Both the position numbers and the translations under genes were made by a program. A DNA stretch of 64,000 bases. Source: Pegea sp. RAD2-039 (Eukaryota; Chordata; Thaliacea; Salpida; Salpidae). The DNA lies in the NCBI GenBank assembly GCA_034620365.1, contig JAQGEQ010000254.1, positions 310,001-374,000 on the forward strand. Reading direction: 5' to 3'. Of this stretch, positions 1 to 10,188 are shown piece after piece. How positions within the stretch are numbered: position 1 is the first letter of the stretch; every line of letters starts with the position of its first letter. The notes below the pieces were generated by a model. The model worked only from the letters and a program-made list of their open reading frames with translations. It did not search any database and was not told the origin of the DNA.

Positions 1-3000
1 ACCAGATGAATCAATCACTACACACTCAATCCAAGATACATAGTTGTTACACTGCCGGAAACTCTTCATCATAAGCTGATGAAAGTCTGAGAGGTTGATG
101 TCTCCTCCGATGACTCCGAAGAAGAAGGGAGGAAGACCTTGTTTGATTGATACAATAGCTTTGCTGATACTGACCACCAGTTTGCCTTGATTTGCATCAA
201 GATAAGGAGCAGAAAAGACAAGATCAACTTCTGGGCTCTATGAACAGATCAATTGATACAGATGGTCATAAAGACACAGATGAGGACCTCTTTGTAGAGA
301 AGCGAATGAAGAAGATGAGATCTAGCTTTGACGAACCAGGGTCTTTGAGTAACTTCATATAGTTTTGGTAGTTGTACTCCAGGATAAACTCTAAAGACTC
401 CTTGATGAGATCCAAAATACCTCCATGAGACTTTCAAATCTTTCGCTTGATCTGAAGACTTGCGCCAAATACGATCTAGTTGCCATGACGATATGACGTC
501 ATTCCAAACAGCGTTTTTTAAGCGAGAAGCTCGAGCAAATTGAAATTGGTTGTCGTTGATGATATTTTCATAGCTAAAGAAGAAAAGATGAAGATGATGA
601 AGATCGGATGTTGAGACTACTTTGAAATAGATTGTGAAGTCTCGTCAACTGCTACAAAGTAACCACTATCCTTATAAGATGAAGGAGAAAATTTGATAGA
701 TGAGTGATTGAAAAGAGCAGGTTGATGATGATACTTACACATCAGTTCATCTGGAAGTTTCAGATCAAATCTTCATAAAAAAACAAATCAGTTTATCTTC
801 AAGATTCAAAAATCATCAAATCACCTGTGATAAAAGAAATCAAAATCGAAAGGGATCTGCTGTGGACCTATCAACATGTGGTCCTGACCACTGTCCACTA
901 CACACAGTAGCATATGTGTATATTGAACTCTCACACAAGAATACATCATCATCTTCTTGTATACATCATTATGCCACTACAAAACATCCAATGATCAATC
1001 TGTTGTTGATGCTTCATCACTAACTGTTTGTGACACGTGGTTACTGGAGAAGGTCTTAGTGATGACGTCATTCAACGTGACCACGGCAGCGAGGTTTTTA
1101 AGTCGAGAAACGGACTTTAAAGTTGCTGAAATAAATTCGACAACTTCAGGATCTCGTTCATAAGCTTCAATCCCTGTGATGGTTGGATCATCATTGATCA
1201 GATGAGGTTGTTGAAGAAGAGGATGAGTCATGACTCTTCCTTGTGAGTCTAGAAGAAAAGCGTATCGAACATCAACAGCGCTTCCCGAAGAAAAGTAGCT
1301 GACGTCAGCAAACAGCTCGTGCATTGTGACGTCAATACCAACCACACCAATCAGTTTATCTACGAGATTTGATCTCTGTTAGATGCGGATCAGAGTTGAG
1401 ATTCGGGACCTTTTATGATGATAGATGAAGAAGCTGTCAAAACCATTCCAAGGTCCCCAGCATCGTAGTAAGGGACACTCCACGTGACGTCATTGGACAT
1501 CTTCTGTAACTTGGATAGTTTTTGAGGGTCTTTTAAGTGTCTCTGAGAGACTAATGTATAATAGTTGGCCATGGCTGATCTCAAATGGGACACATCAGTG
1601 ACCTGGATGAGAAAAATGAGTGATTATCGTTTCTGAGAAAAGTTTGAGATTACATGAGTAAAGAACCCGGAGGTTGGAGGTGGTGGAGCCTTTATAGAAG
1701 AGTATTGCATCCAGGAAGAGTAATTTGAGTCCTTGGGAAGATCTTGGAGTGATAAATCGAAGTTTTGAGCCGCCATTCGTTGAAGAGCTAATCCAAAAGT
1801 CGATCTTCCAAGTGAGTAGCAGAGAAGGATCACACTGTTTCGTAAATCTAAGTTTCTTTTGAAGATTGTGAGAAAGACCTCATTTGGGGGGTCTGTTGGT
1901 TCCCCATCAGACATAAAGAGGATCAATCGGTCACGTGATTGTGCTACTTTGTCCAGCATCATCTCATTTCTAGTAGAAGAGAATCTGAGATTGATGATGT
2001 TGAAGATGTTGTAAAAAACCTCAAAATTTCAGAGTCTTGAACATCAGATTGAAATGATTTTTCAAGAAGATCAAATGATAATTTCAGAGCTTTTGAATAA
2101 TAAGTTTCACCTTTTGCTTTAATCTCTCTCACAGCTTTTATTAAAATCTGAATATTTCGCGGTGTAGCGAGAACCATATCAGTTTGAAAGCATCTACACG
2201 GAAAACATGAAGCAAGTTTGATAATAACAATATCAACTTACTTATCACCAGCATATTTGTAACCTAAAATTTGAGCTTCATTAGAAAACGCAATTACTGA
2301 TATTCTATCGTTTGGGGTAAGTGTTTCAAGGACTGTTATAGCTGCAAGTTCTGTTGATTCCAACTTGCCGTTTTTATTCATAGAAGCAGAAGCATCCAAA
2401 ACAAGAACAACATCTTTGGGTTTTAGTGAAGTTGCTTGTACATACCTGTGAGGCAATTCAAGTAGTTAAGTTAATTATGATTTACAAAAAATCTTTTTTA
2501 TTTGATGAACTGATTTGATAATCATTTTTTAATTTCACTTACCACGGTCGAAACCGATTATCATAAGAAGTATTGCAAGATTTTTCTTTAACTGATGGAT
2601 ATCTTGTTAGGACTCCATCATCACTACCAAAATATTGCCATTTAATATCAGGGAATGATTTGAAATTATTTTTTGCAGCGTTCAAAAACTTTTGATTTGG
2701 TAACTTATCTGTATGTGTGGCAGTTTTTGAAGTTATAGTACACATATAATCCTTATTAATCTGTAAAATAGATAAAAATTAGCTTCTAAAACTTCACTAA
2801 GTAATAATTACCTTTTAATTAAACTATCAGATTAAGATTATAACTTTTTATTGTACAAATACGTCAAATAACTGACCTTGTGGAAAAATGCTGTGTTTAA
2901 TACATCATCAGAAACTAAATTACAACATTCTTTCCAACTCCCATAATTATAAGCAAACGAATAGTCATGACCGTCTAAGATAGTCATCTTTAGGTAACGG

Positions 3001-3251
3001 AGAGCTATTATTCTTTCATACAACCTCAAACTAATCGATTCAGAAGTTTCAAAAGCAATTTGTGTCGAGTTTGATTTTTTAATCTCAAAATTCATTGAAT
3101 TATTGACAAATTGCTGAAATTCTGCTATTCCTAAAACCTCATTTTCAATCACTTTTAGGAAATTACTTAAATTTGAAACATTTTCCAATTTGTTTGCAAA
3201 CGTATAATGAATTAACAGGATATTAAAAAATACTTTTGCTAATAAATTCAT
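1..3251 (-). CDS. VWA/Cache-domain protein, CACHD1/alpha2-delta-like, 3' end outside window
   Basis: This is a secreted or membrane-anchored extracellular subunit of the superfamily that includes voltage-gated calcium channel alpha2-delta subunits and CACHD1. I can chain eleven exons with consistent phases: 3251-2877, 2760-2543, 2445-2242, 2193-2020, 1969-1654, 1602-1410, 1359-1045, 897-825, 770-621, 573-288 and 237-1. Together they give ~847 codons, open at the left edge. The start at 3251 is chosen because a signal peptide (MNLLAKVFFNILLIHYTFA) follows. A VWA_N segment (WQYFGSDDGV, RFRPWYVQA) spans ~126-200. A VWA domain follows at ~209-370, with the metal site DASAS and later LILFMSDGEPTD. 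A Cache domain shows DKLIGVVGIDV at ~494, and a second VWA_N/Cache half shows WRYFGSHQGVFRVYPG and FGVIGGDINLSDF. The two-half layout points to CACHD1, but alpha2-delta is not excluded. The donor after exon 10 is weak. Confidence 0.88.
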
Positions 3252-4493
3252 GTTTACTCGAAATAAACTAAAACTGTAAAAGATTTCATCTGTAGGAAAA
3301 AATAAACAAAATTTACATGAAGTTGATAACAATTTTTACAAGAAACCATATTACGCTGGATCGTGACTTCCTGTTTAAATTACAAAATAATTACAACTGC
3401 AAGCAATTCATAGTAATTTTGAAAATGTTGTAATATGGCTTTTAAATAAAAATTTTATTTATGATAATTATAATAGTATGTCAATTTTAATTAAAGAAAA
3501 ATATCAAAAGTTGCTAATTTAAATTAAATATTCGTAATTGACAAATAAAATCAAAATATTAAACTAAACCAAATTAGTCGCACATTAAAAAAAAACTTAC
3601 AAAAAATTGATAAAAATTTTACTTTTAGTACTATATAGGTATTTTTAAATTAAATTCTCTTTAAATAAATATTTTACGTTGTAATGTTAGCTGAAAGTTT
3701 TGTTAAACATCATAATTAAGGTTTATTGGTAAAAACTCTTAAAATGATTTTTATCTTATTTAGTTCTATCGAAAAATAATTAAACAAACAAACAAGAAAC
3801 TGTCTTCAGCGCGTCACAAGTAACCACTAATGTTTATTCTTAATTTTTAATAATTAGTTTCTAAAAATCGAGAAAATAAACATTTCAATAAATTTTTTCA
3901 ATTTATAATCTGAAAACTAAAACTTTTAAATAAAGGAAAAAATTACACACGAAATAACACAAATTTAACAAATATTTAAAAAAAAATCTTTATTTACTTG
4001 ATTTATTAAATATTATCTGTTATTTAATGACTACTAATAAAAAAATGTTTTAGGTTTGTTTTCATTAATCTTATTTATAGATTTAACAAAATAAATTACA
4101 GTGTATTAGCAAAAAATACATTAAAAAATAAATCAATAAATACTAAACATTTTTAATTGTTGATTACAAAACCTCAAGGCTCAGTATTCAAATTAATTAA
4201 ATTGATAATTGATATTTTAGACAATTATGAGTTTATTTCGAAATAAAATCAAATATAATTACAAATTTGTCTACAAAGTGCAAAAATTGATATAACAAAA
4301 TCAGAAAAAGTGCGAAAATAAAGTCAAGTATATTGATAATATGGTTTTCTTGAGACAACACCAATATTTCTACAGATAAATTAGTTTTAATTTTCAATAT
4401 CTAATTTTAATAGTTCTTAATTCTTGTATATACATGTATAAAGAAATTATCTAGTTTTGATTTTAGTTATACACTATTAAACGCTTTCAATTC
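3252..4493. other. AT-rich intergenic stretch
   Basis: This lies between the 5' end of the VWA/Cache gene and the 3' end of the hexosaminidase gene, both on the minus strand. It is very AT-rich with homopolymer runs. I see no coding potential, RNA gene or organised repeat. It must hold the promoter of the VWA/Cache gene and the 3'UTR of the hexosaminidase. Confidence 0.6.
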
Positions 4494-7400
4494 TTAAAGT
4501 AATTTTATTATACATAAAAAAACCCATAAACTAGCTGTTAGTAAAGAAATTTTATTTCGTGAAGAAGAATTAGTTGTTAGAAAACTAGAACGGCTTCTGC
4601 GACCGCTTTCAGGGTCAGCAGTTTGAAGTTCAATGTCAGTTTTATCTCGCAGGATAATTGTTGAGCCACAGTGGACCTTCTTCCAACTATCTTCTCCTAC
4701 TAAACGATATGCGATGTCGAAACCCATAAACTCACACATTGTTTCAACATTTGTTCCAACATATCTGAAGCAGAAACGTTTGATATTGATTACTGGCAAA
4801 CACAATTTTTATTTTTGTATTTGTTTGCAAAGAATATAAAAAGTTGATTTATAATGAAACAGTTAAAATTTATTACAAAGAAAGTAATTTAACGAAACAA
4901 GTTAGTTAAAATGTTATAAAAATTTATGAAAAAACGATTAAAGATTGTTTTATTGCTAGTAAAATTCTGAACAGCTTTCAAAAAAGATGAAAGGTACTTT
5001 GCCGCTGGCGGAGATAAACGAAATAAAACTCCAGCTTTTTTCAGTCTAGGTACTTCCACTTTATTCAGAAAATCCACAAACCTCCAATAATCTTCTTCTC
5101 TACTGTTCACATTTTTGTCTAATTCCCATTTTGCCTTCAGACATTTAATTATTAACAAAAGCTTCATTAAACATCAACATATAGAGTTAAATGAAATGTA
5201 TAGAAAGTAAATACTTTGTGCCATGCTCTTTCAGCAAAAGCAAGAATACGAGGGAATGCCATGTAATGTAAATGACTTTTTGTCTTTACAACTTCACTCC
5301 ACAAAAGCGCTTGCATGCCAATAATATTTTCCGGTTTATTCAGTTTATCACAAGAGTGTTCAGCGCACATTTGGTCAGCTTAAATAAATATATAAAATAT
5401 TTATTGCAGTTGTAAACACTCTAACAAATTATTAGCTGGCTTTAAACTAACAAATGACTGACAGTAGTTTATTTTGAAGCTTACTAGAGTAGGGGTCTCC
5501 TGTTCGTTTAAAGTCGCAATTTGCGTAAATATCATCGGGTAGAAAATTAAACACTTTATGTAGGGAAGTAAAGCGTGAAGCCCAGTAAAAACCCCTTTCT
5601 TCAGGGTCAGCTTCGTACGGTTGATCAAAGTACAAATGAGTTGCTTGAGACAAAACTACCTATTAAAAAAAGAGTTTTGAATTTCTAAGGAGTTATAGAT
5701 GTTGTAGATTACTTTGTATCCGCTATTTGCAAGCTTATACGCCCTATTAGCGTGTCCCCATTCCCACACGTTTTGCCATGCGTACCCGTAAACATCATTT
5801 GAATAAAATGCATCTTTATGATAAGGTTCATTGTCACTTCATGTAGATAAAACCTTAGTCAGCTATTTTGGATTACAAGGGTTGTAAACTTCTAACTAAC
5901 TTGTTGATAGCACCATCTTCCCATAAACCGATATTCAAATAAGGATCAACCGTTTGAACCCTTAATCCTGATGTTCGGATGAAATATTCGACAAGTTGAT
6001 CAAAACTGAAAAAAGTGCAAAAAATACTTTAGAAAAACTTCTCATTTTCATTTACAATCATAACAAATCAAAAAAACACCCAAAAATAGTTAGAAATATA
6101 TTTAGAAAAGTCTACTTTTTCTATTCACCTTTGTGGGAAGTTATCAGAGTTTTGTTTTAGAAATTCGGAGCATTTTGGAGACTGTAACCAAACATTGGCA
6201 ATTTCATCTCCTCCTAAATGAAAGATTGTCAAATCTTGAATACCAGAATGTAAATCATATAACCCTTGTACAACCGACTCAACAAAACTGTCAAAAAAGT
6301 GAACTTGTATATATGTAAAGATTGAATAAAGTTTTTACTCATATGTTCCGTTGATGCAAGGATTAACTGCGTTTTCTAAGAACATTTGAACTGAAAGAGC
6401 ATTTGTTGTGTCGTTGACATCAGAAATAAGTATTCTTTCAGCTTCTACAGGTGAAGTATTCAGCAGATTTTCATATCTAGTTTAAAATATCGAAAATAAA
6501 TTGGTTATTTCGGCGTGAAAACTTTAAAAGTGAATAATTCGAGATTATAAAGAAATCCGTTACAAACTTGATGAGGTTTGATTGGATTGCAGCATTAGCG
6601 TGTCCGGGAAGATCTATCTCTGGAATGACTCTGATATGATGTTTAACAGCTTCTTCAAGAATTTCTTTATAATCATCAATACTGAAAAACTCCTTATCTC
6701 CTTGAGGTCCCGATCCGTATTGAGGATAAATACTTGACTTGCCGGCTGTATCATGAGCCCTGGAAATAAAAGTTTTGATTTTTTATTCTCTAAAACGTCT
6801 TTATAATCACTCTAAACCATTTATGAGTTTTCTTAATTACAAATTGAAGCATGATTTAATAATTCTTAGAATGAGTCGGTAGTAGGTGTCGTTTTCAAGG
6901 TCCCATAATATGCTCTGAGTTTATAGGAGCTTTGTTTTGATCGATAAAATGAATAATAAAACTAACAGATTAATTTTTTGGAATATTTTTCTAAAACTAC
7001 TTTGATGATTCGTGTTTGAAGCTGAAAATACTTCAACAAGTTTACAAGAAATATTAACCTTCTACTTCCTACATCAGTGAGTTCTGGACAACATTCCAAC
7101 TCAAGCCTCCAACCTTCATCGTCACTCAGATGGAAATGAAACTGGTTCAGTTTATATCGCCCCATCATCTTTAAAAATCGATTTTTAATTTTCTGAATTC
7201 ACTGAATAGTTTCTTCACTTGAAGCATTTCTATAACATCTTCTTTGCTCTTGAAGTTTCTAGCAACATCCAAGAAAAATCCTCGATATTTAAACCGTGGA
7301 GCATCCTAAGATCTTGTTTAATATCTTCCTTACTCACAAATACAATCTTACTTTAATTTGCACCATTGGAATCAGCCATTGATCCATATCTTGCTTAGCT

Positions 7401-8877
7401 AATGAGATAAAAGTTTGAACAGCATAATAGGCTCCAGCGCTAGTTGGGGACTTGATCTGTATGCTGGTCGAACTAAGAAACAAAATTTAGAGCTTACTAC
7501 TATTGAATTTGAAATCTTACTTAATAACTATTGAATAAGATTCATCTTCTATAAGATTGGTATAATCTAAGTCCACATTTCCTTGAAATATCTCGAGCAT
7601 ATTGGATGATTCTACATTTTCAGTAAATTGGAAATGTTCTATAAAACAAAGAAATAATTAATCGAAAGATTTTTATCATAGCCAGCAGTCTTTTTGATGA
7701 TTGCTGTATGCTTGGAGTTCTTCATGATACTCTTGACTGTCTAATGCGAGATCTTGACATCAAGCTCACACTAGGCTGGTTTTTAAATACATTTTTATGG
7801 AACTAATCAAAGTTATAACTATATTACTCAATCGGCACTTTGAAATTGTCAAGTTTTTTTTCGTGCAATAGATCTTCTAGACAAAGAGCTTTTAAATCTA
7901 TTATCAAGCTAACAATCTTTCTACGACTAACCTTTGAGCATTAAACATTCGTCATGAAATTCAGTACACTTCAAGCTCCAGTCTAATGGTGAAAAACTCA
8001 GAGTATTGTCAGCAAAAGACACTTCTACTGGTTCTGGAATTACTAACTTCTTTGGCATTCTCTTCAAATAGTCTCCAGGTAGAGGAGTATACCTAAAATT
8101 AAAAACAGAATTAATAAGATTTGATGGCGATTTAAACTTACAAATCGAATCTTTTTTCTGGTGTATACGGTTTGTATTTATCTTCAGCATATCTTTTATA
8201 TTGACTAGGTGATGAAAAGTCTCCCACAAACTCATTTAAGTCCTGAGTTGATTCAATCACTTGAGAAGTCATTCCATCAGCAGAGACATACCAGTTAGGC
8301 TGAAAATCGGTTCTGGAAACACTCCAATTTTGAATAACAATTTCAAAACTTCTTTTCTTATCGCTTTCCAAGGCTATAAGATAAAAATATGTTTATCTAA
8401 AAAGGAGAATATTTTAAAATACTTTGAAACTCGTTGCTTGGAATCATTTTAAATAAACCTCCGTTAATATGGAAGAAGATGAAACCAGTCCCTGGTATTT
8501 GGTAACCATTGGAAAGGTCGTGGTCAGGTTCAATCATGTAAATACAGTTGAAGAAGATCTCCCAATTATCCTGAACAATTCATATTATTGATTTGCTTGG
8601 GTGGAAGCAGATGCTAACTTTTGAAATTGGTTTAATCCCCCTGTTTGTTAAAGAGATTTGGGCCACAAAGTTCAAGTTGTTTCCATTTAAATTATTTACG
8701 ACGCCAAATTTAACCTCCAAATGTTTTCCAATATAATTAACATCATCTTGTATTAGACTGAAGCAAAGAATTGCTGTAATCAAAATTAAATTATTTTTTA
8801 TTTGGATCTTTAAAATAATTCAAATTTATTTCCAAACAACCTTTATAGAGGACCAGAAGAAGCCTTAAGGAGAACAT
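4494..8877 (-). CDS. Chitobiase-type beta-N-acetylhexosaminidase (GH20), secreted, probably GPI-anchored
   Basis: The enzyme removes terminal N-acetylglucosamine or N-acetylgalactosamine from chitin oligomers and glycans. Eighteen exons join in phase to 877 codons plus stop: 8877-8841, 8773-8619, 8570-8423, 8373-8142, 8092-7932, 7638-7521, 7472-7352, 7305-7219, 7168-7059, 6759-6568, 6476-6339, 6287-6129, 6005-5901, 5836-5713, 5659-5485, 5378-5215, 5134-4998 and 4764-4494. The order of domains is signal peptide (MFSLRLLLVLYKAILCFSL), CHB_HEX N-terminal carbohydrate-binding domain (DNWEIFFNCIYMIEPDHD), GH20b-like domain (GAYYAVQTFISLA), GH20 barrel and CHB_HEX C-terminal domain. Barrel motifs are FHFHLSDDEGWRLELE, RVIPEIDLPGHA and HLGGDE; the catalytic Asp-Glu pair is residues 527-528. 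This is the long bacterial-chitobiase architecture, not the lysosomal HEXA/HEXB form. The C-terminus is a Ser/Asn-rich linker plus a hydrophobic tail. The reading frame stays open upstream of the chosen Met, so another 5' exon is possible. Confidence 0.95.
6203..6208 (-). other. GH20 catalytic Asp-Glu pair
   Basis: These codons encode the D-E of HLGGDE. In GH20 enzymes the Glu is the general acid and the Asp orients the substrate acetamido group for substrate-assisted catalysis. Both residues are present, so the enzyme is predicted to be active. Confidence 0.93.
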
Positions 8878-9177
8878 ATATGCCTGAAACAATGCAAGCA
8901 AGACCAATGCAAAGTTGTTTTCTATAAGCTGATTGCCAATACTGTTGTAAAAATATCAAAGTAATAAGAAACCTAAAAAAGCTCTGAAAATTATATTTCA
9001 GTCGAGCCTACATAAAAACTTTCAAATTTGTTTTACTAACTGACTTATTGCTTTGACAATATCATCTAAGCAATAAAACATTTTATAGAAAGTTTAAATT
9101 TAACTTAATGTATTAAAACTTCAACCAAAAACAATTAAATTCTAGGTTTTATAGTTTTACAGAAAATATTTTTTTTG
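8878..9177. other. 5' flank of the hexosaminidase gene
   Basis: Non-coding flank upstream of the chosen start. The ~70 bases just before the start codon remain open in two minus-strand frames and follow an acceptor-like site near 8945. An unrecognised 5' exon or a leader segment is therefore possible. Nothing else stands out. Confidence 0.4.
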
Positions 9178-9224
9178 AGTAAACAAGCTCTGACCAATTG
9201 TATGTTAGCTTTTAAAGTAAATTA

Positions 9225-9335
9225 AAAACCTCATTTTCAATCACTTATAGGAAATTACTTAAATTTGAAACATTTTTTAATTCGTTTGCAAACGTATAAT
9301 GAATTAACAGGATATTAAAAAATACTTTTGTTAAT
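9225..9335 (-). pseudogene. Older exon-1 fragment of the VWA/Cache gene (copy A)
   Basis: Matches about 3133-3243 in the same orientation, with several substitutions. It lacks the start codon region and the rest of the gene. It has no flanking exons and cannot encode a product on its own. Confidence 0.8.
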
Positions 9336-9382
9336 AGTAAACAAGCTCTGACCAATTGTCTGTTAGCTTTTAAAGTAAATTA

Positions 9383-9519
9383 AAAACCTCATTTTCAATG
9401 ACTTTTAGGAAATTACTTAAATTTGAAACATTTTCCAATTTGTTTGCAAACGTATAATGAATTAACAGGATATTAAAAAATACTTTTGTTAATAAATTCA
9501 TGTTTACTCGAAATAAACT
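9383..9519 (-). pseudogene. Young exon-1 fragment of the VWA/Cache gene (copy B)
   Basis: Aligns over 137 bases with 3133-3269 without gaps, and I count only two mismatches. It includes the start codon, the signal-peptide codons and some 5'UTR. Similarity ends abruptly at 9519, and no downstream exon of the parent gene follows. It is a very recent partial duplication about 6 kb upstream of the parent exon. Confidence 0.88.
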
Positions 9520-9725
9520 TTTTACAAATTGCCTTTTTTGTTTTCAAGTTGATGAATTAGGTGAAGATATCATTTTGTGAACAGGTTTTCTGAAGATAAT
9601 CTTGAACACTTATAAATATTTGTAAATATTGCATCAGCTTGATGATAACACCATACCCGAGAATTATTTCCATACTAGCTGTTTCAAAGTGATCGATTCT
9701 TTAAGTTGGAAGTGAGGTTGACTTT

Positions 9726-9733
9726 TATAAAAT
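9726..9733 (+). promoter_or_regulatory. TATA box of the small secreted-peptide gene
   Basis: TATAAAAT lies 89 bases before the ATG at 9815. Transcription starting ~30 bases downstream would leave a 5'UTR of about 55-60 bases. AT-rich surroundings make chance TATA matches common, so the call rests on its position. Confidence 0.45.
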
Positions 9734-9814
9734 AATAATGGGACATCAACTTATAGTAGCTTCAATTCCTGTTTTGTTTGCAATTCTTAAGTAGTCTGTT
9801 TGAAGGTTGCAACT

Positions 9815-9970
9815 ATGACTGCTGATAACTTCTTAAAAATACTCATCTGTTTATTCATTTTATTTTTTCAGCGCGTGGCTGCAGATGACAGGCTAATGGG
9901 CTGCTTCGGTCGAAACGGCCATGGTTGGTGTGCCCAGAAGTGTTCTCAAAAACAAAACAAGATAAAGTGA
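9815..9970 (+). CDS. Small secreted cysteine-containing peptide (51 aa, possible spliced C-terminus)
   Basis: I do not recognise a family. The ORF has an N-terminal signal peptide: short polar start, hydrophobic core LKILICLFILFF and a good cleavage site after VAA. A mature part of ~27 residues follows, with the core CFGRNGHGWCAQKC, so three cysteines within 14 residues and a basic tail. The mature codons are clearly richer in G+C than the surroundings. A GT donor at 9967 and an acceptor ending at 10038 would form a 72-base intron typical of this window. Splicing it replaces the last codon and stop with Asn-Cys-stop ending at 10045, giving four cysteines, the even number expected of a disulphide peptide. 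A TATA box upstream and AATAAA at 10140 support a free-standing gene. A neuropeptide-, defence- or venom-like role is guesswork. Confidence 0.6.
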   Translation: MTADNFLKILICLFILFFQRVAADDRLMGCFGRNGHGWCAQKCSQKQNKIK

Positions 9971-10139
9971 AAAACGAAGAAAGAGAAAGTCTTAGAATTT
10001 CTTTCTTTTTATTGATGCTTTTCTTCTCTATACTTCAGTTGTTAGTGAAATAGGGATCGCTATTTGGAGTGATCTTCTGCAACATCTTTCCATTTGCTGG
10101 CATCGATATCTATAGTATTATAGTTTTTTATTTATTTAC

Positions 10140-10145
10140 AATAAA
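10140..10145 (+). terminator. Polyadenylation signal of the small peptide gene
   Basis: AATAAA lies ~95 bases after the spliced stop codon. It directly abuts the structured 44-base element at 10145. Confidence 0.5.
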
Positions 10146-10188
10146 TGCGAAGGAGGTTACCTGAAGAGAGCACCTCTCGCTAACACAC
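10145..10188. repeat. 44-base structured dispersed element, copy 1
   Basis: This 44-base segment recurs at 50582 with the same length and 38 of 44 identical positions. It can fold on the plus strand as GCGA, an AG bulge, GAGGT, a 14-base loop, ACCTC and TCGC. It is much richer in G+C than its flanks. I do not recognise a known RNA or transposon family. Confidence 0.6.

Larger units (their letters stand above)
9178..9519. repeat. 158-bp tandem duplication containing copies of VWA/Cache exon 1
   Basis: A unit starting AGTAAACAAGCTCTGACC occurs at 9178 and again at 9336, a period of 158 bp. Each unit carries a stretch homologous to the first exon of the gene at 1-3251. The second copy extends further, through the exon-1 start codon. 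The arrangement suggests one transposed or ectopically copied exon fragment followed by local tandem duplication. Confidence 0.85.

Noticed and set aside
8845..8945. An alternative minus-strand frame upstream of the hexosaminidase encoding a hydrophobic peptide (core QLCIGLACIVSGIYVLL).
   Set aside because: It overlaps the preferred signal-peptide exon in another frame. Its stop codon precedes the good donor, and joining it to exon 2 needs a weaker splice site. It remains possible but less supported.
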